Shown: positions 1-5,939 of the stretch, in pieces | How the letters are laid out: each line of letters opens with the position of its first letter | Numbering within the stretch: the first letter of the stretch is position 1 | Assembly (NCBI GenBank): GCA_015229045.1 | Contig: JADGCJ010000185.1 | Coordinates: 1 to 6,080 of the forward strand | Direction of reading: 5' to 3' | DNA: 6,080 nucleotides | DNA from: Magnetococcales bacterium | GTDB lineage: Bacteria > Pseudomonadota > Magnetococcia > Magnetococcales > DC0425bin3 | Translations under genes and position numbers: made by a program | The notes under the pieces: generated by a model | The model's input: only the letters and a program-made list of their open reading frames with translations | Database searches by the model: none | Told to the model about the DNA's origin: nothing

Positions 1-21
1 AGCCCCGACAAAGGCTTTCAT
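1..21 (-). other. Possible 5' end of an ORF leaving the window
   Basis: An ATG on the minus strand at 19-21 opens seven codons (MKAFVGA) that run off the left edge. Seven to thirteen bases upstream, the minus strand reads AGAAAGG, which could serve as a ribosome binding site. It lies downstream of the acl terminator and in the same direction, so it could be the next gene. Seven codons allow no functional assignment, and the match to a gene start may be chance. Confidence 0.25.
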
Positions 22-61
22 GTCCAGGCCTTTCTTGAGGGGGTACTGAATAGTTACATTT

Positions 62-76
62 TTTCAATATTTGAAA
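62..76. repeat. AT-rich inverted repeat
   Basis: TTTCAA (62-67) and TTGAAA (71-76) form a perfect 6-bp inverted repeat around TAT, inside an AT-rich island (about 47-78) that contrasts with its GC-rich surroundings. It lies upstream of the putative minus-strand start at 21, so it could be part of a promoter or operator for the gene to the left. There is no independent evidence for a function. Confidence 0.3.
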
Positions 77-94
77 GACTGGGATGGAGGTCCA

Positions 95-119
95 GAAGGA
101 AGGGCTGTACCCTTCCTTC
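95..119. repeat. 10-bp hairpin, possible REP-like intergenic element
   Basis: GAAGGAAGGG (95-104) and its exact reverse complement CCCTTCCTTC (110-119) enclose a 5-base loop. No T-run follows on either strand, so it is not a typical intrinsic terminator. It is followed by GGGGTTTGGAGCGAGGCCCC (124-143). Arrangements of a GC-rich hairpin followed by a GGGTTTGGGGC-like block occur as dispersed intergenic repeats in some GC-rich proteobacteria. Whether this one is repeated cannot be judged from one copy. Confidence 0.4.
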
Positions 120-147
120 CAGTGGGGTTTGGAGCGAGGCCCCGGGC

Positions 148-176
148 AGGAAAACGGCGCCCATCGGGCGCCGTTT
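148..176 (-). terminator. Rho-independent terminator of the acl operon
   Basis: A perfect 11-bp inverted repeat, AAACGGCGCCC (152-162) and GGGCGCCGTTT (166-176), encloses a 3-base loop. Read on the minus strand, the GC-rich stem is followed by TTTT (151-154, shared with the stem base) and then CC. It begins about 33 bases after the aclA stop codon and faces the right way to end the acl transcript. The T-run is short but the stem is very stable. The symmetric A/T ends mean it could also act weakly on the plus strand. Confidence 0.85.
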
Positions 177-208
177 AAGATTTGGACAACCAGTGACCGT
201 TCTAATTG

Positions 209-2989
209 TCAACCCGCATAGCTGCACTGACTGGCTGCGGTCCGGGTGTCCATGTTGCGTCCCCGGTTGGTATGGTCATCGATCTCGGCGGCAGTGCCGA
301 TCATGCGTCCGAACAGGAAGGTGGTGAAAGCCGCACCCTCCATGGTGGCGTCGTTGATCTGGCCATCGATGAAAGGTTTCCACAGCATTTTCAGTAGCAG
401 GACGGCGATGACGGCATCGACGTTGACGCAGTAGATGTTCTTGCTCACCCCGACTTTGAACAGTGCCTGTACCAGCCTGTGGTAGAAGTCGTGAAAAATA
501 TTGTACTCATTGCGTTTTTTGAACAATTCCGCCACGAAAACCTCCCGGGGGTCAAAGTTGATGTCTTTGCCCTTGAAAATGGGATGGTTGACGCAGGGAA
601 CTTTGCCATAGTTCAGATTGCCCTCGGCTTTGGCTTTTTTCTTGTAGGAGCCATAGGCCTTGGCCTGTTCGAGGGCCATGGCATCCAGGTTCAATCCGTG
701 GTCGGGATTGGTGGGGTCGGTCAGGCCGCTCTTGCGGAAGCAGTCGAGCAGAAAGGCAATGGCTTCATAGCCGTTGCCGCCATGGGCATAGCCGGTATGG
801 GTCATGAAACCGATATAGCCCTTGTTCACCTGGATGCGATCCTGCATTTCCGGGCCATCGGCGCTGACGGCACCCTTGGCGCCCTGGGCCGAAATGGTTC
901 CCGGGCCGTTGGTGATGATCAGACCGAGCAGAACGGAGAAGGAGTACAGTTCGCTGTCGCTGGGACGATGATCGAACAGAGCCAGGAAAGCGGTTTCGGT
1001 GAAACTCCAGCTGCTCATCAATTCATTGACGTTGATGCCGCTGAAGTTTTGGGGATCCGGCTGGCGGGATTGGGGCACCGTGGAACCCACCAGGGTGCTG
1101 AAGACAATGAAATGCCATGGCATGTTGTTGAGCGTGATCAAAGGCAGACGCTTGTGCAACAAGGGCACCCAGGCCAGATGACAGGTGATGGCAGCCAGGA
1201 TGGTCATGTCGGTGGGGTGGGTGCCGTTGCGCTCGGCGATGGCTTTGACAAAATCGACGAACACCGAACCCACACCTCGGGCCTCCATGGCTTGCAACAT
1301 GCCATGAACGCGCCGATCCTGCCTGTTGCCAGGAATGAAGGCTTCACGCAAAGCCGGGGTGTTGCTGGCCTGCTCCAGTTGGGGAGAGAAATCAAAGTCG
1401 CGCTGGTTGGGGTTGTCCAGGTTGGTATTGCCGAACAGCTCGACGAGGGCCTTGACAGCGTTACGGGCGTCCTGGACAACGCGGGGGCCTATCAGGGCCA
1501 CAGCCGCCGAAAGGACGGTATTGGGGCTGTTGCCGGCTTCGCGGGCAGCGTCGGCGGCAGCCAGTCCAACGGTGTTGCTCTGGTTGACAAAAGCGTTCAA
1601 GATCACATTGGTCAAAGCGCGACCCGTGGCATCGGGGTACTCCCGGATCAGGGAGAGGACCAGGTTCTCCTCCACGGTCTTGGTAGAAGCATCCAGGATG
1701 CTGATACCATGAATCTTGCTGACCTGCGTCTGGGCATCCATGCGCGATGCCCCGGAACAATCCTTCATGTTTTGCCGTGGGAAGACGGTTCCCAGTTGCC
1801 GGGTCAGAACCTCGATTTGCTGGTCGTAGGGGGTGATGGCTCGCACGACCGGCAGATCCAGCTCCGGCGGCAGGTCCAATCCCTGGTTGTTGGCGAACCA
1901 GGGTTTCAGTTCCAGCGAGCCACGGGGCGGGAAGTCCGGATTGACACCCTGCTGGGCCATGACATCGGTCAAGGCCATGGGAATGTGGGCAATGTTGGTG
2001 ACGACCGCTCCCTCGGCGGAAAAGACGCGGTTTTCCGGCGTATAGATGTCATTGACGCCAAACTTGTCCATGAACCAGCGCTCTTTGGCGTAGGCATCAT
2101 CACCGGAACCGGCAATGGCGCCGGCATGGCCGCAGGCCCGGGTCAGTTTGGCCTTCCAGCGTCCGACGATACAGGCCACGACCGGCTTCTTGAAGCTGAT
2201 GTCGTGTTCGTAGTAACCACCTGGTTCGATGTACATCACCGCCGCCTGGGTACGGTAGTCGTTGTGGAAGGCGTAGGTGAATTCCGGGGCGGCGAAATGG
2301 ATGTAGACATCCTTGCCCGAAGAGAGCGAAACCGTGGTCCCCCACCCGGCGGTCAGCAGGTAGGTGGCGATGGTGGTGGTAAAGTTCCCGGAGTTGGAGT
2401 AGATGGCAATGGAACCGGGAACCAGGGACTCCTCCGGAGCGGTACCACCCAAGGCACCGCCGATGCGAACGTGCTGGTGAGCATCCGCCACGCCGAGGCA
2501 GTTGGCACCGAAAACGTCGACGCCGCGTTGTTGGCAATACTGGCGGATCATGCGGGAGTGGGAGACCGACACTTTCTCGGTCAGGATGACAATTTTTTTC
2601 AATTCCGGATTGACGCGCACCGCCTCGATGACCGAATCCCGCACCCCGGTAGGGGGGACGTAGACCACGGCCACGTTGAAACGATGACCGGCCTCCAGGG
2701 CCTCCAGGACACTGTGGTAGACCGGAATGTCGCCCAGAGCGGTTTTCATCACCTCGCCACCACGACCGGGCATGGTGCCGCAAACAATGTTGCCACCGGA
2801 GTAGACATGGCTGGTGGGGGTGACGGCGCGGCTCTCTCCCCCGAGGATGTTCAGCACACAGACCCGGTCTTCGCGGGTGGCGATGCCCATGAGAGAGTGA
2901 ATTCCCACATAGTAGGGGAACTTGATCTCTCCCTTGGCGTGCATGTAGTTGTAGCCTTTGTTCAATTCATAATTGAGATGCTGGTTCAT
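209..2989 (-). CDS. aclA: ATP-citrate lyase, large subunit (type II-like)
   Basis: This subunit takes phosphate from ATP via AclB onto a histidine, forms citryl-CoA and cleaves it to acetyl-CoA and oxaloacetate, the citrate-cleaving step of the reductive TCA cycle in the cytoplasm. Residues about 25-345 resemble succinyl-CoA synthetase alpha and human ACLY: a Rossmann CoA-binding part (YSGGN 63-67, GANCLG 161-166, SNSGN 198-202) and the phospho-histidine loop GHAGA (287-291, His288, equivalent to ACLY His760). Residues about 385-645 align with the start of the ACLY lyase domain but look degenerate. Residues about 655-910 form a second citrate-synthase-like module with NGP (694-696), HGGN (736-739), His802, DPR (813-815), NVD (856-858) and GR (894-895). 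At 926 aa it is about 320 longer than Chlorobium AclA, about one extra module. The ATG at 2987-2989 has GAGG six bases upstream. It is co-transcribed with aclB. Family is certain; the domain duplication is my inference. Confidence 0.93.
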   Translation of the reverse strand: MNQHLNYELNKGYNYMHAKGEIKFPYYVGIHSLMGIATREDRVCVLNILGGESRAVTPTSHVYSGGNIVCGTMPGRGGEVMKTALGDIPVYHSVLEALEAGHRFNVAVVYVPPTGVRDSVIEAVRVNPELKKIVILTEKVSVSHSRMIRQYCQQRGVDVFGANCLGVADAHQHVRIGGALGGTAPEESLVPGSIAIYSNSGNFTTTIATYLLTAGWGTTVSLSSGKDVYIHFAAPEFTYAFHNDYRTQAAVMYIEPGGYYEHDISFKKPVVACIVGRWKAKLTRACGHAGAIAGSGDDAYAKERWFMDKFGVNDIYTPENRVFSAEGAVVTNIAHIPMALTDVMAQQGVNPDFPPRGSLELKPWFANNQGLDLPPELDLPVVRAITPYDQQIEVLTRQLGTVFPRQNMKDCSGASRMDAQTQVSKIHGISILDASTKTVEENLVLSLIREYPDATGRALTNVILNAFVNQSNTVGLAAADAAREAGNSPNTVLSAAVALIGPRVVQDARNAVKALVELFGNTNLDNPNQRDFDFSPQLEQASNTPALREAFIPGNRQDRRVHGMLQAMEARGVGSVFVDFVKAIAERNGTHPTDMTILAAITCHLAWVPLLHKRLPLITLNNMPWHFIVFSTLVGSTVPQSRQPDPQNFSGINVNELMSSWSFTETAFLALFDHRPSDSELYSFSVLLGLIITNGPGTISAQGAKGAVSADGPEMQDRIQVNKGYIGFMTHTGYAHGGNGYEAIAFLLDCFRKSGLTDPTNPDHGLNLDAMALEQAKAYGSYKKKAKAEGNLNYGKVPCVNHPIFKGKDINFDPREVFVAELFKKRNEYNIFHDFYHRLVQALFKVGVSKNIYCVNVDAVIAVLLLKMLWKPFIDGQINDATMEGAAFTTFLFGRMIGTAAEIDDHTNRGRNMDTRTAASQCSYAG

Positions 2990-2995
2990 GGCAAA

Positions 2996-2999
2996 CCTC
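2996..2999 (-). promoter_or_regulatory. Ribosome binding site of aclA
   Basis: GAGG on the minus strand, six bases before the aclA ATG, fits a Shine-Dalgarno site and supports the chosen start, which gives the conserved N-terminus without extra residues. Confidence 0.75.
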
Positions 3000-3015
3000 G
3001 ATCCCCTTGTGTAAA

Positions 3016-3039
3016 CCCCCGGACCGGGGGAGCTGCTCC
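3016..3039 (-). repeat. Overlapping inverted repeats between aclB and aclA
   Basis: CCCCCGG (3016-3022) and CCGGGGG (3024-3030) are perfect inverted repeats; as RNA they can fold as a 5-bp all-GC stem with a 5-base loop. A second repeat, GGAGC/GCTCC (3029-3033 and 3035-3039), overlaps it, so the two folds compete. On the minus strand the stem is followed only by TTT, so it is at best a weak terminator. In the 52-base gap between two genes whose products must be balanced, it could act in mRNA processing, stability or partial termination; this is inference. Confidence 0.5.
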
Positions 3040-3041
3040 AA

Positions 3042-4316
3042 TCAATGGGTGATACCCAGTTTACGGGCGATTTGTTGCCGTCCGCCCTTCGACATCCAGG
3101 CGTCCACGGTTTGGGCGAAGTTCACCACTTCGCTCATGGCCGAGTCGTGCCCGAACATGCGATAGGGGACACCCATCGCATCCAGGGTGTCGCGCAGATA
3201 GCCCAAACCGCGTACCAGGTTGGGTCCACCACGTCCGACCACCACGAACAGCGGTTGTGGTCCATGGGCGCTGAAGTATTCGCGCAGGGCATCGGACATG
3301 GCGCGGAAGGTTTCGTAGATGTCGGTGTTGTTGGCCTTGCCGCCGATGAGAAACAGGACGTTGGTTTGCTTGAGCCAGTGGCGGTAGGTGATGCGGCTGA
3401 TCTCCAGCATTTTGCTGTAGGGGGGGTTGCCGCCGAAGTCGGACGAGATTGTGGCGTTGTCGCCCAGCAACTCGGTGACCAGGGCGTTGGCGCCACCGCC
3501 GAAGGTCATGGCGGTGATCGTGCCGTGCGGATTCATGACAAAGACGTCCGACTGCCCCTGATAGGTGCGCAGCTGGTTGACCTCCCACTCGAACGGTGAC
3601 AGCTCTTCCTGGAACAGATCCTTGGCCAGACCCAGGCGTTCCACGTTGGGGTCGTCGCCATCGAAGGAGGCCTTGAAGTCGCAGGCAACGGGGGTCAGGC
3701 GCCCCTTGCCGTCTTCCATCATGCGGATGGGATTCAATTCGAGGGTGGTCATGCCGTAGTGGTGGAACAGATCCCACAATTTGGGAAGATTTTGCACGAG
3801 CGGGCTGATGATTTCGGCGGGTGCGTTCAGTTTGTTCAGGGCGTTGTTGACGATGAAGCCTTTGAATCCGGTCAAGGGATCAAAAGGAACCGAGGCGATT
3901 TGATCCTTGGAGAGCTCCTCGATGTCCATGCCACCGTGGTGGGTGATGGTCATGGTGGGTGCCCGGAATTGTGTGTTGTCGGTCAGGGAGAAATAGACCT
4001 CGTGTTTGCAGGGAATAAAGCTCTCGAAGGTGACGCCTTCCGCTTTTGCCACCGTATTGCGTACCCGGTGTTCGGCGAAGTAGAGGCGCTCCTTCTCTTT
4101 CATGGCTGTTGCGACGTCCGTGGCTTTGCCGATCAACCCGGCTTTGCCTTTTTTGCCGATGCCACCCTTGAAGATGGGTTTCACCAAAACGCCGCCAAAT
4201 TCGCTGATGACGGCTTGGATCTCCTCTTTGGTCGCTTCCGGCCCGAGGATTTTTGCTGTCGGGAACCCTACATATTTCAGCAGTTTGGCCCCCCAACTCA
4301 TGCCTGTTATCTGCAT
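3042..4316 (-). CDS. aclB: ATP-citrate lyase, small subunit
   Basis: This is the counterpart of the N-terminal half of human ACLY and of Chlorobium AclB. It binds ATP-Mg and citrate and drives phosphorylation of the histidine in AclA. Residues about 1-235 form the ATP-grasp part, with VKP (45-47), GKAGLIG (57-63), the metal-binding LELNP (192-196, Glu193 and Asn195) and CDFKA (212-216). Residues about 250-410 form the flavodoxin-like citrate-binding part, with FGGGA (272-276), IGGKANNT (324-331) and GRGGPN (361-366), where Arg362 matches ACLY Arg379 of the citrate site. Length (424 aa) is close to Chlorobium AclB (about 398). I chose the ATG at 4314-4316 because GAGGGG lies six bases upstream; an in-frame ATG at 4373 would add 19 non-conserved residues and lies almost at the predicted transcription start. 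It is first in the operon, 52 bp before aclA, the same order as in Chlorobium. Confidence 0.94.
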   Translation of the reverse strand: MQITGMSWGAKLLKYVGFPTAKILGPEATKEEIQAVISEFGGVLVKPIFKGGIGKKGKAGLIGKATDVATAMKEKERLYFAEHRVRNTVAKAEGVTFESFIPCKHEVYFSLTDNTQFRAPTMTITHHGGMDIEELSKDQIASVPFDPLTGFKGFIVNNALNKLNAPAEIISPLVQNLPKLWDLFHHYGMTTLELNPIRMMEDGKGRLTPVACDFKASFDGDDPNVERLGLAKDLFQEELSPFEWEVNQLRTYQGQSDVFVMNPHGTITAMTFGGGANALVTELLGDNATISSDFGGNPPYSKMLEISRITYRHWLKQTNVLFLIGGKANNTDIYETFRAMSDALREYFSAHGPQPLFVVVGRGGPNLVRGLGYLRDTLDAMGVPYRMFGHDSAMSEVVNFAQTVDAWMSKGGRQQIARKLGITH

Positions 4317-4322
4317 TGTCAA

Positions 4323-4328
4323 CCCCTC
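4323..4328 (-). promoter_or_regulatory. Ribosome binding site that fixes the aclB start
   Basis: The minus strand reads GAGGGG, six bases before the ATG at 4314-4316. Neither the longer in-frame start (4373) nor the next internal ATG (4301) has a comparable site, so this decides the 424-aa form. Confidence 0.8.
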
Positions 4329-4374
4329 GCTGAGCATGTGGACGACAAGTCGAGACCGTCCTGATTCAACCAAA

Positions 4375-4523
4375 AAAACGCCTTATTGTACCCATATTTT
4401 GTTTATCAACAACAGAAAATTATCAAAATCTAATGAAATCTGAAAATCATCAATATCACATTGAAAATAAACATAAAAAATAAAGTCACCGCATGAAGTC
4501 CGTGCGTTTCCACTCGTTTTTGC
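4375..4523. other. AT-rich intergenic stretch upstream of aclB
   Basis: This part of the 316-base gap between aclB and the tRNA is strongly AT-rich, with many short A and T tracts, against GC-rich genes on the acl side. I find no credible ORF, RNA gene or long repeat in it. Apart from the -10 box near 4385 it may hold upstream promoter elements or sites for nucleoid proteins; this is inference from base composition only. Confidence 0.5.
4385..4412 (-). promoter_or_regulatory. Probable promoter of the aclBA operon
   Basis: On the minus strand TACAAT (4385-4390) matches five of six bases of a sigma70 -10 box. A weak -35 candidate, TTGTTG (4407-4412), lies 16 bases upstream. Transcription would start near 4378, giving a leader of about 60 bases before the aclB ATG. 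The box sits in a markedly AT-rich stretch (about 4375-4495), as expected upstream of a well-expressed promoter. The poor -35 leaves room for an activator or another sigma factor. Confidence 0.5.
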
Positions 4524-4558
4524 AAAAAAAAAAGGCAAGCCCTTGCATGAGGCTTGCC
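4524..4558 (-). terminator. Rho-independent terminator of tRNA-Asp
   Basis: GGCAAGCC (4534-4541) and GGCTTGCC (4551-4558) form a perfect 8-bp stem with a 9-base loop. On the minus strand it is followed directly by ten T residues (the A-run at 4524-4533), a textbook intrinsic terminator. It lies about 75 bases past the tRNA 3' end and separates the tRNA unit from the acl operon promoter. Confidence 0.92.
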
Positions 4559-4632
4559 CGCTTTCACTTTTTTTTGATTTTTGGTACCATGACCCCCACT
4601 GGCGACACCGTAACGTGATGGAACAGGTGCAG

Positions 4633-4709
<77 letters not shown>

Positions 4710-4718
4710 CTTGCTACT

Positions 4719-4751
4719 CGAACCGTGTCGCATACAGCGTCTGCCGGTTCG
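4719..4751 (-). other. Hairpin in the pre-tRNA leader
   Basis: CGAACCG (4719-4725) and CGGTTCG (4745-4751) form a perfect 7-bp stem around 19 bases, between the predicted transcription start and the 5' end of the mature tRNA. It could protect the leader or guide 5' processing; no specific function is shown. Confidence 0.4.
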
Positions 4752-4767
4752 TCTCCTCAGGGGGGGC

Positions 4768-4796
4768 ACCTTAAGCCTCTTGCCGTGCCGTGTCAA
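4768..4796 (-). promoter_or_regulatory. Sigma70 promoter of tRNA-Asp
   Basis: On the minus strand a perfect -35 box TTGACA (4791-4796) is separated by exactly 17 bases from the -10 box TAAGGT (4768-4773). The bases after the -10 are GCCCCCCC, a GC-rich discriminator of the kind found at stable-RNA promoters under stringent control by ppGpp. Transcription should start near 4761, about 50 bases before the tRNA. A second TTGACA lies 13 bases further upstream (4804-4809). Confidence 0.8.
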
Positions 4797-4946
4797 CCCT
4801 TGCTGTCAAAGGTGGCAGGGCAGTCGCACCCGGAATGAAACCGCGTCTGCTTCGGGATACGTCGTTATTTTTGTAATCGGGAAAAAAAGTGACATGGAAG
4901 ATTTTATTCTCTCATTTTCTGTCTTTCGGAGCAGGATCGCTTGTTC

Positions 4947-5939
4947 ATGAGCAAGGTTTGTCTTTACTTTATTCAACAGCCGGAAAAGGATCGCTGGATT
5001 CGGGGAGACCGTCATGTCCGTCCGTGGATCCGGCGGCTTCTGCGTGGTCCCGGGCGACCTTCTGGCATCGAGCGTGTTTTTCTCAACCTTTGCCATGGCG
5101 TCGATCGGCTGGGAATACCTTATGTGGTCAATCCTCCTTTTGGCGACTTGAAACGGGGAGACAGGATCGGCGTTCTTGGGCGGGGACGCCATTGCCTGGA
5201 TGGCTATGATCGACCTTTTCCGATTGTGGCTGGCATTGGATTGATGACCCACCCGAGTGAATGGCCAACTCTCTGTGACGATTATCCAGTCGTACGCTAT
5301 TTGCAACATGCCTCATGGGCCAATGACCTTTACAAACCTTATTATGGTGACCGTTGCGCTCTCTGGCCGGCCGGTATTGATACTGACTCATGGCAGCCCA
5401 CCGAAAGCAGAAGAAAAGATACAGACTTCCTCTTGTATAATAAAATTCACTGGTGCATCAACGAACGCCGCATCGAGCTACTTGATCCAATTAAAAAGAT
5501 CTTGCAAAAACAGGGGCTGAGTTTTCTTGAAATACGTTATGGCCACTACAGGCCTGTTGAGTATCGCCAGGCTTTGGCACGTTGTCGTGCCATGATCTTT
5601 CTTTCTGAGAGCGAAAGTCAGGGAATTGCCTGTCAAGAGGCTCTTTCATCGGGAGTTCCGGTTTTGGCGTGGGATCCGGGTGAGTGCCGGGATCCTCTTC
5701 GATTTCAATGGGGTGTTCCTCATATTCCAGCCAGTTCCGTCCCGTTTTTTGATGAGCGATGTGGCATGTGTTTTCCGCATTCCGGGGCATTTCTGGAGAC
5801 TCTGGGGTGTTTTTTATGCACGTTGCAGTCTGGTCGATTTGCACCCAGAGAGCATATTCTTGAAAGATTTACTTTAGAGAAGTCGGCAACACAGTTTTTA
5901 TCGTATCTGGACGCCGCACAAGAGGTTGGGCAAGAGTAG
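4947..5939 (+). CDS. Glycosyltransferase, group 1 (GT4-like, GT-B fold)
   Basis: This 330-aa protein probably transfers a sugar from a nucleotide-sugar donor to a cell-surface glycan or other acceptor in the cytoplasm; donor and acceptor cannot be told. The N-terminal half has the acceptor-side motif RPSGIERVFLNLCHGVDRLGI (within residues 38-57), as in GT4 proteins. The C-terminal half has the retaining GT-B signature around residues 219-243: Glu223 and Glu231 make the EX7E pair, followed by ALSSGVPVLAWDPG. There are no signal peptide or membrane segments. It is shorter than most GT4 enzymes (about 350-400 aa). I took ATG at 4947, with AGGA ten bases upstream; an in-frame TTG at 4941 with GGAG nine bases upstream would add two residues. 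It faces away from the tRNA and has no neighbour of similar function in view. Base composition is more AT-rich than the acl genes, hinting at acquisition. The family is fairly sure, the role unknown. Confidence 0.82.
   Translation: MSKVCLYFIQQPEKDRWIRGDRHVRPWIRRLLRGPGRPSGIERVFLNLCHGVDRLGIPYVVNPPFGDLKRGDRIGVLGRGRHCLDGYDRPFPIVAGIGLMTHPSEWPTLCDDYPVVRYLQHASWANDLYKPYYGDRCALWPAGIDTDSWQPTESRRKDTDFLLYNKIHWCINERRIELLDPIKKILQKQGLSFLEIRYGHYRPVEYRQALARCRAMIFLSESESQGIACQEALSSGVPVLAWDPGECRDPLRFQWGVPHIPASSVPFFDERCGMCFPHSGAFLETLGCFLCTLQSGRFAPREHILERFTLEKSATQFLSYLDAAQEVGQE

Noticed and set aside
2100..2783. A 227-codon minus-strand frame inside aclA
   Set aside because: It is an alternative frame of aclA with an Arg/Gly/Pro-rich translation typical of out-of-frame GC-rich coding DNA.
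479..3052. An 857-codon open frame on the plus strand opposite aclA
   Set aside because: It is an exact antisense shadow of aclA in GC-rich DNA. Its translation is Gly/Val/Asp/His-rich with no recognisable domain, while the minus strand encodes a clear enzyme over the same bases.
3061..3777. Long alternative frames within aclB, including a 238-codon one
   Set aside because: They overlap the well-supported aclB frame, are low in complexity and show no domain.
4806..5309. A 167-codon minus-strand frame overlapping the glycosyltransferase start
   Set aside because: No domain is visible, it conflicts with the supported glycosyltransferase and runs across that gene's upstream region.
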